DNA of 9,775 nucleotides from Negativicutes bacterium (GCA_009930275.1 RZYP01000066.1:1-9775); one strand, 5' to 3'; numbered from the stretch's first letter, positions 1-5,652 are shown. The notes: generated from the sequence alone by a model not told the origin. A program made the numbers and translations.

Positions 1-158
1 ATAGTAATCTTATTTATGGCTTCACAAGCAAGAAGGGCATCAATAATATAGGAAACAAGCGGCCTCCCGTCTAGCATGGCCACTGCCCGATATTCGGTAC
101 CCGACAGTTTTTTTAACCAGGGACAGGTGCCGCCTGCTAAAATAATGGCATCGTACAT
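1..158 (-). CDS. MobA/GlmU-like nucleotidyltransferase, N-terminal part (partial)
   Basis: Only the first 52 codons lie in the window; the gene runs off the left edge. The start is ATG at 158-156, 24 nt after the GntR gene stops, with a GGGAGGG ribosome binding site at 171-177, about 12 nt upstream, which is slightly long. The protein begins MYDAIILAGG, the classic opening strand and glycine-rich nucleotide-binding loop of the sugar-nucleotide/molybdopterin NTP-transferase fold. LDGRPLVSYIIDAL follows at residues 29-42, typical of the strand-helix after the loop (compare GkPmi in MobA or GlmU). The usual R/K signature directly after the GG is replaced by TCPWLKK. The substrate cannot be read from this fragment. 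Its position in an ispE-led transcript, on the side where glmU usually lies, makes a cell-envelope or cofactor role plausible but unproven. The family is fairly sure, the function is not. Confidence 0.72.
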   Translation of the reverse strand, partial: MYDAIILAGGTCPWLKKLSGTEYRAVAMLDGRPLVSYIIDALLACEAINKIT

Positions 159-182
159 ATTATAAGGTTGCCCTCCCAAATA

Positions 183-866
183 TCAGATATCTCTGGCTTC
201 TTCAATTGCTTTGAGCAAAGTATGCTCCGCATTCTCCAGATGTTCCCGTACAGCCTGCTGGGCCTTTTCCACATCGCGCTGTGCCATGCTGTCAACGATA
301 GCGCGGTGTTCATCCAAAGTATTGATCAAACGACCGGGATAATGCATGGAACGCCCACGCAGGGTCGTAATTTGCTCACGCAGGTTGCTGATAATATTAA
401 CAAGCCGTTCATTACGGCTGGCTTGATAAAGAATATCGTGGAAGGCGGTGTCAGTTTCAACAATTTTTTCGAGATTGCCCTCTTCGATATACTGACCTAT
501 TTCGACCAAAAGGCGCTGCATAGCTTCCAGCTCTTCATCACTGATGCGCTCAGCCGCTAACCCTGCCGCCAACACATCAAGTGCCGTTCTGATTTCATAG
601 ACCTCGGTAATATCTTTGATGGAAATATCGGCAACATAAGTACCGCGCCGGGGAATCATGACAACAAAACCTTCAAGCTCCAACTTGCGGATGGCCTCGC
701 GCACCGGTGTCCTGCTCACGCCCATCTCTTCGGCCAATTGAATTTCCATTAATCTCTCGCCTGATTTGAAAATACCAGTAGTAATTGCCTGGCGAATTTT
801 TTCACACACAAGCTCACGTAATGGTTTGTAGCTATCCAATTTAATAGGACTCAAGTGACCGCTCAT
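183..866 (-). CDS. GntR-family transcriptional regulator, FadR/FCD subfamily
   Basis: A 227-residue regulator of normal length for the family. Residues about 13-78 form the GntR winged helix: LRELVCEKIRQAI, then GERLMEIQLAEEMGVSRTPV and REAIRKLELEGF, then the wing IPRRGTYV. Residues about 85-215 form an all-helical FCD ligand domain. Its likely metal-binding set is Asp139 and His143 (DTAFH), His187 (DEHRAI) and His209 (REHL). The FCD domain usually binds small organic acids through such a metal; the ligand here is unknown. The ATG at 866 lies inside the end of ispE (ATGA, 4-nt overlap) behind a GAGGAGGA ribosome binding site, so the regulator is probably translationally coupled to ispE. The nucleotidyltransferase follows 24 nt downstream. 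Whether it controls its own operon or distant genes cannot be told from here. Confidence 0.93.
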   Translation of the reverse strand: MSGHLSPIKLDSYKPLRELVCEKIRQAITTGIFKSGERLMEIQLAEEMGVSRTPVREAIRKLELEGFVVMIPRRGTYVADISIKDITEVYEIRTALDVLAAGLAAERISDEELEAMQRLLVEIGQYIEEGNLEKIVETDTAFHDILYQASRNERLVNIISNLREQITTLRGRSMHYPGRLINTLDEHRAIVDSMAQRDVEKAQQAVREHLENAEHTLLKAIEEARDI

Positions 867-1720
867 AATCCATTCCTCCTCAAGGTTTTTGTCAATTCTA
901 TATCTACGTCAAACTTCTTGCGTAAAGCACTAACGATACTTTCCCCGCGCTCGCGGGATTGGACACAGCAAAAAACTGTGGGTCCGCTGCCTGACATAAG
1001 GCTTATATCAGCACCGGCTTCATCCATAGCAGCCTTAATGGCAAGTATTTCAGGGTAAGCCTTGCCAGTGACGCTTTCCAGCACATTGCCCATACAAGCA
1101 AAGATTCCCGTCCTGTCCTGCCTGGCGATAGCCTCTTTCATGGCATTAATTCCAGGCCTTACATTAATATTTTCATTGTTATAATTTTGATAGGCCCAAG
1201 CCGTTGAGACTTCAATTTTAGGCTTGGCAAGAACCAGCCAGGTTTCCGGCATGTCAGGCAGGGGCTCTAAAATTTCACCACGCCCTGTGGCTTGTACCGT
1301 TCCCCCTCTGATACAGAAGGGTACGTCAGAGCCGAGTTCAGCAGCCAAAACTTCCAGTTGTTCCGCTGGCAAGTCAAGCTGCCAGAGACGATTAAGCCCT
1401 CTTAGTACTGCTGCTCCGTCCGCGCTGCCGCCGGCAAGGCCGGCAGCCATAAAAATCCTTTTTTTGATAGAAACCTGAACGTTCGGTTTATGCCCAAACT
1501 TTTCCGCCATCAGCATGACGGCCTTCCAGGCAAGGTTATCCCTGCCTCCCGGCACGTCAGAACTATCGGTAATAACGCTAAGTTCTTGCGCAGGTAAAAG
1601 TTCAACTTCATCAGCCAACTCAATGCTTTGCATTATCATATTAACTTCATGATACCCGTCGGGGCGCTTCCCTACGATATCCAAACCAAGATTTATCTTG
1701 GCAAAGGCCTTTTCCAACAT
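863..1720 (-). CDS. ispE: 4-diphosphocytidyl-2-C-methyl-D-erythritol kinase
   Basis: A 285-residue GHMP-superfamily kinase, the usual IspE size. It phosphorylates the 2-hydroxyl of CDP-methylerythritol with ATP, the fourth step of the MEP pathway to isoprenoid precursors, in the cytosol. It opens with AFAKINLGLDI, where Lys8 matches the conserved active-site lysine, followed by KRPDGYHEV. The ATP loop is MAAGLAGGSADGAAVL at 91-106. ELGSDVPFC at 128-136 carries the probable catalytic Asp132. The C-terminal GHMP motif SGSGPTVF is at 243-250. The base before the loop is Phe90 where many homologues have Pro. The start ATG at 1720 has an AGGAG site at 1728-1732 and a probable promoter at 1769-1798, so ispE is the first gene of a transcript continuing into the GntR gene. 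The MEP pathway is expected in Firmicutes of this type. Very secure. Confidence 0.97.
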   Translation of the reverse strand: MLEKAFAKINLGLDIVGKRPDGYHEVNMIMQSIELADEVELLPAQELSVITDSSDVPGGRDNLAWKAVMLMAEKFGHKPNVQVSIKKRIFMAAGLAGGSADGAAVLRGLNRLWQLDLPAEQLEVLAAELGSDVPFCIRGGTVQATGRGEILEPLPDMPETWLVLAKPKIEVSTAWAYQNYNNENINVRPGINAMKEAIARQDRTGIFACMGNVLESVTGKAYPEILAIKAAMDEAGADISLMSGSGPTVFCCVQSRERGESIVSALRKKFDVDIELTKTLRRNGL

Positions 1721-1768
1721 AGCCTGACTCCTGCAAAAAAGATTTTGAATAATGAATACTTATATTTA

Positions 1769-1798
1769 ATTATACAATACATTCTATCCTTATGTCCC
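1769..1798 (-). promoter_or_regulatory. Probable sigma-A promoter of ispE operon
   Basis: On the minus strand a perfect -10 TATAAT lies at 1774-1769. A weak -35 GGGACA lies at 1798-1793, with an 18-nt spacer. Transcription would start near 1762, leaving a leader of about 40 nt before the ispE ATG. The 224-nt space between ispE and the divergent yitT-like gene is AT-rich and otherwise holds no convincing gene. Confidence 0.55.
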
Positions 1799-1899
1799 CA
1801 TGGTGGCAAGAAAAAAATGCGAAATTTTTCTCGATTATTAATAGTTTCATACGTATTTTTGCTATGAATGAAATTTTGTCTTTCCTTTTGCATGAAGTA

Positions 1900-1908
1900 T
1901 GTTAGAAT
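1900..1908 (+). promoter_or_regulatory. Possible extended -10 promoter of the YitT-family gene
   Basis: TGTTAGAAT matches an extended -10 (TGnTAtAAT) about 36 nt before the ATG at 1945. No good -35 is seen at the proper distance, so the assignment is tentative. The gene also has a strong AGGAGGG ribosome binding site at 1929-1935, 9 nt from the ATG. Confidence 0.4.
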
Positions 1909-1944
1909 ATCCCTAGAAAAGGCGTATCAGGAGGGTCTCCGCTT

Positions 1945-2811
1945 ATGCAAAAACATCTTATACAACATCTGATGACAGCACTGGGCTGCGCTTTAATGGG
2001 CATAGCCGTGAATTCATTCTTTATTCCCCACCAATTGTTAAGCGGCGGCATCAGCGGCATAGCCGTGATGCTCTACTATTTATACAATTTGCCCATGGGT
2101 ATCGTCACTATAATAATCAACATTCCCTTATTCTTTTTGGCTTATCGCTATATGGATCGCTCGTACCCATTGAGAACCATTTTCGGCATGCTGGCCTATT
2201 CTTTCTCCCTGGATTTTTTTAGCTTCCTTGTTCCTCTGGCGCCGGTCAAAGACATACTGCTCTCGTGCATCGTCGGCGGAACGCTCACAGGTATCGGTGC
2301 GGCCTTTCTTTACCGAGTAGGCAGCAGCAGCGGCGGTACTGACATTATAGGTGCGATTTTTAACAAGTACTACAGTATTGCCATCAGTACTCCCGGTTTT
2401 ATTATCAACATCGTTCTAATGAGCATCGCCGCCTTGCTCTTTGGTCTTGAGCCCGCCCTTTACACGCTGTTGGCTTCATTTATCACTTTCAAAGTAGCAA
2501 ATACCTTTACCGACGGTTTTGATTACAAAAAGAATATAATCATCATCAGCAACCAGTCTCCTGCTATTGCCAGCGAGATTATTAAAATTGTCGGACGCGG
2601 CGTGACCTTCCTGCATGGTGAAGGCGCCTTCACCCATCAACCGCGCGAAATACTGCTGGTGGTAGCCAAGTTGACACAGCTGGCACAAATCAAGGCGATT
2701 GTGGCAGACATAGACCCCAATGCCTTTATGGTCATTCATGACGTTACTGATGTTATGGGCAAAGGCTTTACCAACATCCCCGCAACAAAAAATATCCAAG
2801 AAAAAAAATAA
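1945..2811 (+). CDS. YitT-family membrane protein (YitT_membrane + DUF2179)
   Basis: A 288-residue integral membrane protein of usual family length and the only clear protein gene on the plus strand. It has about five to six hydrophobic segments: roughly 8-27, 34-48, 51-68, 76-98, 104-124 and 150-180. The first pair is joined by the family signature FFIPHQLLSGGISGIA. A GSSSGGTDII motif at 127-136 is also conserved in the family. From about residue 195 a soluble DUF2179 domain follows, with GRGVTFLHGEGAFT at 217-230 and a C-terminal IDPNAFMVIHDVTDVMGKGF; it resembles small ligand-binding folds. The molecular function of YitT proteins is not established. The start ATG has an AGGAGGG site 9 nt upstream. 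It sits between ispE and rsmA, where Bacillus has yabG, veg and sspF, and points against both neighbours, so it was probably inserted there. Confidence 0.92.
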   Translation: MQKHLIQHLMTALGCALMGIAVNSFFIPHQLLSGGISGIAVMLYYLYNLPMGIVTIIINIPLFFLAYRYMDRSYPLRTIFGMLAYSFSLDFFSFLVPLAPVKDILLSCIVGGTLTGIGAAFLYRVGSSSGGTDIIGAIFNKYYSIAISTPGFIINIVLMSIAALLFGLEPALYTLLASFITFKVANTFTDGFDYKKNIIIISNQSPAIASEIIKIVGRGVTFLHGEGAFTHQPREILLVVAKLTQLAQIKAIVADIDPNAFMVIHDVTDVMGKGFTNIPATKNIQEKK

Positions 2812-2840
2812 AATATTTTTTAAAAAATCGTTAAAAATTT

Positions 2841-2880
2841 CAAGGGTGCTGGATCAATGCCAAAAGATCCAGCACCCTTG
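2841..2880. terminator. Perfect 15-bp inverted repeat downstream of the YitT gene
   Basis: CAAGGGTGCTGGATC at 2841-2855 and its exact complement at 2866-2880 enclose a 10-nt loop, about 30 nt after the YitT stop codon. On the plus strand no clean T-run follows (GCCTTTGCC), so termination in that direction would be weak. Read on the minus strand it is followed by a T-rich tract (AAATTTTTAACGATTTTTT). It would therefore work better against transcripts coming from the right, although rsmA already has its own terminator. It is called a terminator mainly by position. Confidence 0.55.
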
Positions 2881-2908
2881 GCCTTTGCCAGCTCTTTCGA
2901 TTGTTAGG

Positions 2909-2948
2909 GGACATTTTATGTCCATGCTGGACAAATTATATCCATCGT
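2909..2948 (+). repeat. Two adjacent 20-bp imperfect direct repeats, each containing a dyad
   Basis: Repeat 1 (2909-2928) and repeat 2 (2929-2948) agree at 15 of 20 positions with the pattern GGACAnnTTATnTCCATnnT. The first 15 bases of repeat 1 form a perfect dyad, GGACAT-TTT-ATGTCC, and the same part of repeat 2 is a degenerate version. The centres are 20 bp apart, about two helical turns. Repeat 2 covers the -35 box and most of the spacer of the promoter at 2928-2956. Such spacing fits a pair of operator sites, or the multiple transposase-binding repeats found at the ends of IS21-family elements. Confidence 0.6.
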
Positions 2949-2956
2949 GCTATACT
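2928..2956 (+). promoter_or_regulatory. Sigma-A-type promoter in the gap between YitT gene and rsmA
   Basis: TGGACA (2928-2933) and TATACT (2951-2956) are separated by exactly 17 nt. Each box differs from the sigma-A consensus at one position. Transcription would start near 2963 and run through a strong ribosome binding site to the terminator at 3084-3127, giving an RNA of about 165 nt. The -35 box lies inside the repeat pair at 2909-2948. Confidence 0.65.
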
Positions 2957-2988
2957 TAGCCCATAAGATAGTTAAGGGAGGAATTCAC

Positions 2989-3048
2989 ATGACATTCAAA
3001 AAATTTTTAGCAGCCTTAATCAACACGCATTTTTATCTGGTGCACTAA
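2989..3048 (+). CDS. Candidate 19-residue micro-ORF or truncated ORF remnant
   Basis: ATG at 2989 is preceded by AAGGGAGGAATTCAC, a near-ideal ribosome binding site (AAGGGAGG at 2974-2981) with 7 nt before the ATG. The frame encodes MTFKKFLAALINTHFYLVH and stops at TAA 3046-3048. It lies between a good promoter (2928-2956) and a strong terminator (3084-3127), so it looks expressed. The peptide has a basic start and a hydrophobic middle but is too short to assign to a family. It could be a real micro-protein, a leader peptide of a small RNA, or the stub of a deleted gene, for example a transposase. I recognise no homologue. The peptide itself is uncertain; the expression signals are clear. Confidence 0.35.
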   Translation: MTFKKFLAALINTHFYLVH

Positions 3049-3083
3049 TCCATGACAAGACAAAAAACTAAACAAAAAGAATG

Positions 3084-3127
3084 AAGGACGCAAATCCGAA
3101 AAACGGAATTTGCGTCCTTTGTTTTTT
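3084..3127. terminator. Bidirectional intrinsic terminator between the micro-ORF unit and rsmA
   Basis: AAGGACGCAAATCCG (3084-3098) pairs with CGG-A-ATTTGCGTCCTT (3104-3119) around an AAAAA loop, with one bulged A. On the plus strand TGTTTTTT follows immediately. On the minus strand CATTCTTTTTG follows, so rsmA transcripts can also end here. The plus-strand T-run overlaps the rsmA stop codon (3126-3128). Confidence 0.85.
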
Positions 3128-3980
3128 AATTATTAAATTTTTCGAAAGTATTGGTCAAAGCAGCAAATTCTTCCAAGGAAAGCGTTTCGCCGCGACGTTT
3201 GCCGTCAATGCCTGCTGCTTCCAGCCAAAGCGCTGCCTGCTCGCCATTGATGCCCATGTTTCTCAGAGCATTGCTGAGCATCTTCCTTCTCACCGAAAAC
3301 GCCGCCTTAACTACGCGGAAAAAAAGTCTTTCATCATCAATCTCCACGGGCGGAACTAATCTGCGCTTGCAAGCTATGACAGCCGACTCAACTGAAGGCG
3401 GCGGAATAAACGATGTGGGAGGAACGATGAAGGCTATTTCCGGCTCAGTATAGTACTGGATGGCAACAGACAAGGCACCGTAGTCTTTACCCCCCGGTTT
3501 TGCCACCATGCGCTCTGCTACCTCTTTCTGTACCATCGCCACCATGCGTTCCATCGGCAGTTTTTGTTCCAGCAGATTGAAAATAATCGGTGTAGTGATA
3601 TAGTAGGGCAGATTAGCCACAACCTTGAAATTTTCCTTAGGCACAGCCTTTCTAATATCAAGCTTCAATATATCTTCGTTGATAATCTGCACATTATCAT
3701 AGGCTGACAGCGTCTTAGCCAATACGGGGAGCAGCCTGCGGTCAAGTTCCACCGCAATAACCTCGGCACCCGTCATGGCCAGGGCCTGCGTCAAGGTTCC
3801 TATGCCAGGTCCAACTTCCAAAACGGTATCAGAAGGTGAAATTTCCGCAGCTTGAACTATTCGTTTGACGATTTCTTCATCAACCAAAAAATTTTGTCCC
3901 AGTTTTTTGTCCGCATGCAAATTGAACGCCTTCAAAATATGGGCTGTAACTTCTTTTTTAGCAATAACCGGTTGTTCCAT
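3126..3980 (-). CDS. rsmA: 16S rRNA (adenine1518/1519-N6,N6)-dimethyltransferase
   Basis: A 284-residue RsmA/KsgA, normal length. It dimethylates two adjacent adenines in the 3'-terminal hairpin of 16S rRNA during late small-subunit assembly, using S-adenosylmethionine; its loss classically gives kasugamycin resistance. Motifs in order are KKLGQNFL at 25-32; the SAM loop LEVGPGIGTLT at 54-64; VELDRRLL at 77-84 for the SAM ribose; NEDILKLD at 101-108; the catalytic NLPYYITTP at 123-131; QKEVAERM at 151-158; and SFIPPPSVESAVI. A helical C-terminal domain follows (VKAAFSVRRKMLSNAL). The ATG at 3980 comes 1 nt after the rnmV stop, with GAGGT inside the end of rnmV as ribosome binding site, so the two are translationally coupled as in Bacillus. 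Very secure. Confidence 0.97.
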   Translation of the reverse strand: MEQPVIAKKEVTAHILKAFNLHADKKLGQNFLVDEEIVKRIVQAAEISPSDTVLEVGPGIGTLTQALAMTGAEVIAVELDRRLLPVLAKTLSAYDNVQIINEDILKLDIRKAVPKENFKVVANLPYYITTPIIFNLLEQKLPMERMVAMVQKEVAERMVAKPGGKDYGALSVAIQYYTEPEIAFIVPPTSFIPPPSVESAVIACKRRLVPPVEIDDERLFFRVVKAAFSVRRKMLSNALRNMGINGEQAALWLEAAGIDGKRRGETLSLEEFAALTNTFEKFNN

Positions 3981-3981
3981 C

Positions 3982-4518
3982 TTATACCTCTATTTGCGAA
4001 ATCGCCGCAAGAAATTCTTCACGGGTTACGCCATAATTATTTAATCTTAACAAAAGTTGTTTGGCATTGGCATAACCTATGCCTAGAATTGCACCTAATT
4101 TATCGCGGCGCGCTGACGCGTCTGCAGAACCGGAAAGCCTATAAACGAATAAGTCCCGGTTAGAAAACTCAAACCGGGGTTCGAATTCGTGAAAACGAAC
4201 CTTAGACAGTGCCGACCTGATCGCCTCAGGGGCGGCCTGCTCGATGCCAACGTCATTATTAGCCGTTGCTTCAAGCTTAGGCACAAAAGCCTGGCCTGCC
4301 TTGGGAAATCGCTCTGTCAAATATTTTCTTATTCTCTCACCGGCACCATCCGGATCGGTGAGAATAATTATTCCGCGCTTTTCATACGCAGCCTTGATTT
4401 TCTTCAGCGTGTAAGGAGCCAGAGTGAAGCCGCCAGTTTCGATTGTTTCGGCGTCAATTGCTTTTTTGATCGCGACAGTATCCATTTTGCCTTCAACAAC
4501 CAGTACTTCTTTCAGCAA
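3982..4518 (-). CDS. rnmV: Ribonuclease M5 (TOPRIM 5S rRNA maturase)
   Basis: RNase M5 cleaves 5S rRNA precursor on both sides of the mature domain, in Bacillus with ribosomal protein L18 as helper. The chosen start is TTG at 4518-4516. It gives 178 residues opening MLKEVLVVEGK, as in known RNase M5 proteins, and has an AAAGGGG site at 4527-4533 exactly 8 nt upstream. A longer reading from another TTG at 4539 adds 7 residues but has no ribosome binding site and is less likely. The TOPRIM core shows the catalytic Glu9 (VVEGK) and the metal pair LTDPDGAG with Asp55 and Asp57. IETGGFTL and FVPK...DVGIEQAAPEAI are family signatures, and a small helical C-terminal domain follows. It is the middle gene of the yabE-like, rnmV, rsmA operon, 22 nt after the first and 1 nt before the last. 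Confidence 0.94.
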   Translation of the reverse strand: MLKEVLVVEGKMDTVAIKKAIDAETIETGGFTLAPYTLKKIKAAYEKRGIIILTDPDGAGERIRKYLTERFPKAGQAFVPKLEATANNDVGIEQAAPEAIRSALSKVRFHEFEPRFEFSNRDLFVYRLSGSADASARRDKLGAILGIGYANAKQLLLRLNNYGVTREEFLAAISQIEV

Positions 4519-4526
4519 TCTGCTAT

Positions 4527-4533
4527 CCCCTTT
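4527..4533 (-). promoter_or_regulatory. Ribosome binding site that decides the rnmV start
   Basis: Minus-strand AAAGGGG lies 8 nt before TTG at 4518. The upstream TTG at 4539 overlaps the end of the preceding gene and has no purine-rich site at a workable distance, so this site favours the shorter protein. Confidence 0.7.
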
Positions 4534-4540
4534 ATGCAAC

Positions 4541-5521
4541 TTACTCTAAAATGTACATTTCAACATTACGACGACCGAAGCGTATGGCATCGTAATAGTC
4601 GTCCATGAATAAATCTATACGATTACCAATTATAGCGCCGCCACAGTCACCAGCTACCGCAAAACCATACCCCGGAATATAAACCCTGGTCCCATAAGGA
4701 ATAACGTCTGGATCTACCGCAATTATACCATGCTTTGGTATTAAACCGATGGAGGTAACTCCGTCACCATCACCGCCTTCAAGCGTATAGGCCGTTGCTT
4801 CCATGGTTTTCATCACACGGTAGCCTACCTTTCCTCTGGAAGTTTCTACAGTCTTACTCGTGCCAACCGCAACAATTTCCGATTGAGGTTCCACAACTAC
4901 TGCTTCCCCTATTTCGCGTTTAACTGTTTTCCCATTAACCTCAACATAACAAACAGTCACAATCTTTTCGCCTGTTTTACCCGCTGAGATTGTTTTTTCC
5001 TCACCGAAGCTCAAATGCGAGTCCTGTCTTTTCTCTATGGCAAAAGGTACAGAACGCTTTTCCTCCTCGATTCTGGTATCAGAATCCAATATGTAGATTT
5101 CCATGCCTGGCACCGGTTTCTCCCCCAAAGACGGATAAACCGTACAGTCCCTATAATCAATATCTAATGCTTGCAATACCTCTTTTACTGTTCCGCGGCC
5201 GATCGAATGTTCTGTTACTACGCCGGCTTCCCACACCTTGACAGGCATGGCGCGTACTACTTCAATTGTCGAACCTTCTTCCAATCTTTTTTTATTCAAT
5301 ACGAAATAGCCATCATTATCCGCCAGCTCAATGCCAGCTTCCTTCAATGCACTTTGGGGGTTCATTGCTCTGGTTTCAAGTGTTACCATGTTGCCATCAA
5401 CTAAAATGGAAATCTGTTTTTTAGCAGCGACAAACCCCAGTAAACACAAGGATAAGATCAGAAATAACCCTAAGGCAAGCATTTTATAGGGACGGTTAAA
5501 GATAGTTTTTTGTTCCATCAT
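4541..5521 (-). CDS. YabE-like surface protein: DUF348 x2, G5 and 3D domains
   Basis: A 326-residue exported protein. An N-terminal hydrophobic segment at about 14-33 (YKMLALGLFLILSLCLLGF) is an anchor or signal. Two DUF348 repeats follow at about 35-80 (ISILVDGNMVTLETRAMNP) and 93-143 (VKVWEAGVVTEHSIGRGTV), then a G5 domain at about 156-222. The C-terminal 3D domain at about 237-326 has ATAYTLEGG, the aspartates at 270/272 (VDPDVIPYGTRVYIPGYG), Asp292 (GDCGGAI) and Asp303 (GNRIDLFMDD). 3D domains share the MltA-like barrel and are thought to cleave peptidoglycan glycan strands as lytic transglycosylases; G5 and DUF348 probably bind the wall. There are two start codons in tandem: the second ATG (5518) is better placed, 6 nt from the GGAGG core. 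The gene heads the operon with rnmV and rsmA, behind a near-perfect promoter. Confidence 0.93.
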   Translation of the reverse strand: MMEQKTIFNRPYKMLALGLFLILSLCLLGFVAAKKQISILVDGNMVTLETRAMNPQSALKEAGIELADNDGYFVLNKKRLEEGSTIEVVRAMPVKVWEAGVVTEHSIGRGTVKEVLQALDIDYRDCTVYPSLGEKPVPGMEIYILDSDTRIEEEKRSVPFAIEKRQDSHLSFGEEKTISAGKTGEKIVTVCYVEVNGKTVKREIGEAVVVEPQSEIVAVGTSKTVETSRGKVGYRVMKTMEATAYTLEGGDGDGVTSIGLIPKHGIIAVDPDVIPYGTRVYIPGYGFAVAGDCGGAIIGNRIDLFMDDYYDAIRFGRRNVEMYILE

Positions 5522-5545
5522 AACCCTCCTTTAAAAAGTCAATGA

Positions 5546-5575
5546 ATTATATCATGTGAATTTTTGAAATGTCAA
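5546..5575 (-). promoter_or_regulatory. Strong sigma-A promoter of the yabE-like, rnmV, rsmA operon
   Basis: On the minus strand a perfect -35 TTGACA (5575-5570) is followed, after 18 nt, by a perfect -10 TATAAT (5551-5546) that also carries the extended TGA. Transcription would begin near 5539, giving a leader of only about 20 nt with the AAAGGAGGG ribosome binding site. Confidence 0.85.
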
Positions 5576-5604
5576 ACGACGCCATAGGAGTAAAGTTGGA
5601 AATA

Positions 5605-5649
5605 TTACAAAAACCGTAGAATTATACAATTCTACGGTTGATTTTGTAA
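5605..5649 (-). terminator. Intrinsic terminator after tatD
   Basis: AACCGTAGAATT (5612-5623) and its exact complement (5628-5639) enclose a 4-nt loop. On the minus strand TTTTTGTAATATTT follows, a good U-tract directly downstream of the tatD stop at 5653. The stem can be extended by TTACAAAA (5605-5612) pairing with TTTTGTAA (5642-5649) across a 3-nt bulge. It separates the tatD operon from the promoter at 5546-5575. Confidence 0.85.
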
Positions 5650-5652
5650 ATA

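Noticed and set aside
168..560. Plus-strand 130-codon open frame opposite the GntR gene
   Set aside because: It is antisense to a regulator with clear winged-helix and FCD motifs, has no recognisable domain, and lacks a ribosome binding site.
1628..1893. Short open frames on both strands across the ispE start and the ispE-yitT intergenic region
   Set aside because: They overlap the ispE start and its promoter, have no ribosome binding site, and encode low-complexity sequence.
2720..2959. 79-codon plus-strand frame across the end of the YitT gene
   Set aside because: It starts inside the YitT coding region in another frame and runs through the hairpin and the repeat pair; nothing supports translation.
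3052..3084. Second tiny ORF (MTRQKTKQKE) after the 19-codon ORF
   Set aside because: No ribosome binding site precedes it, its composition simply reflects A-rich DNA, and its stop runs into the terminator stem.
5605..5649. Long imperfect hairpin considered as a structured regulatory RNA or attenuator of the yabE-like gene
   Set aside because: It lies upstream of the mapped -35 box and directly after tatD with a U-tract on the tatD strand, so a terminator explains it.
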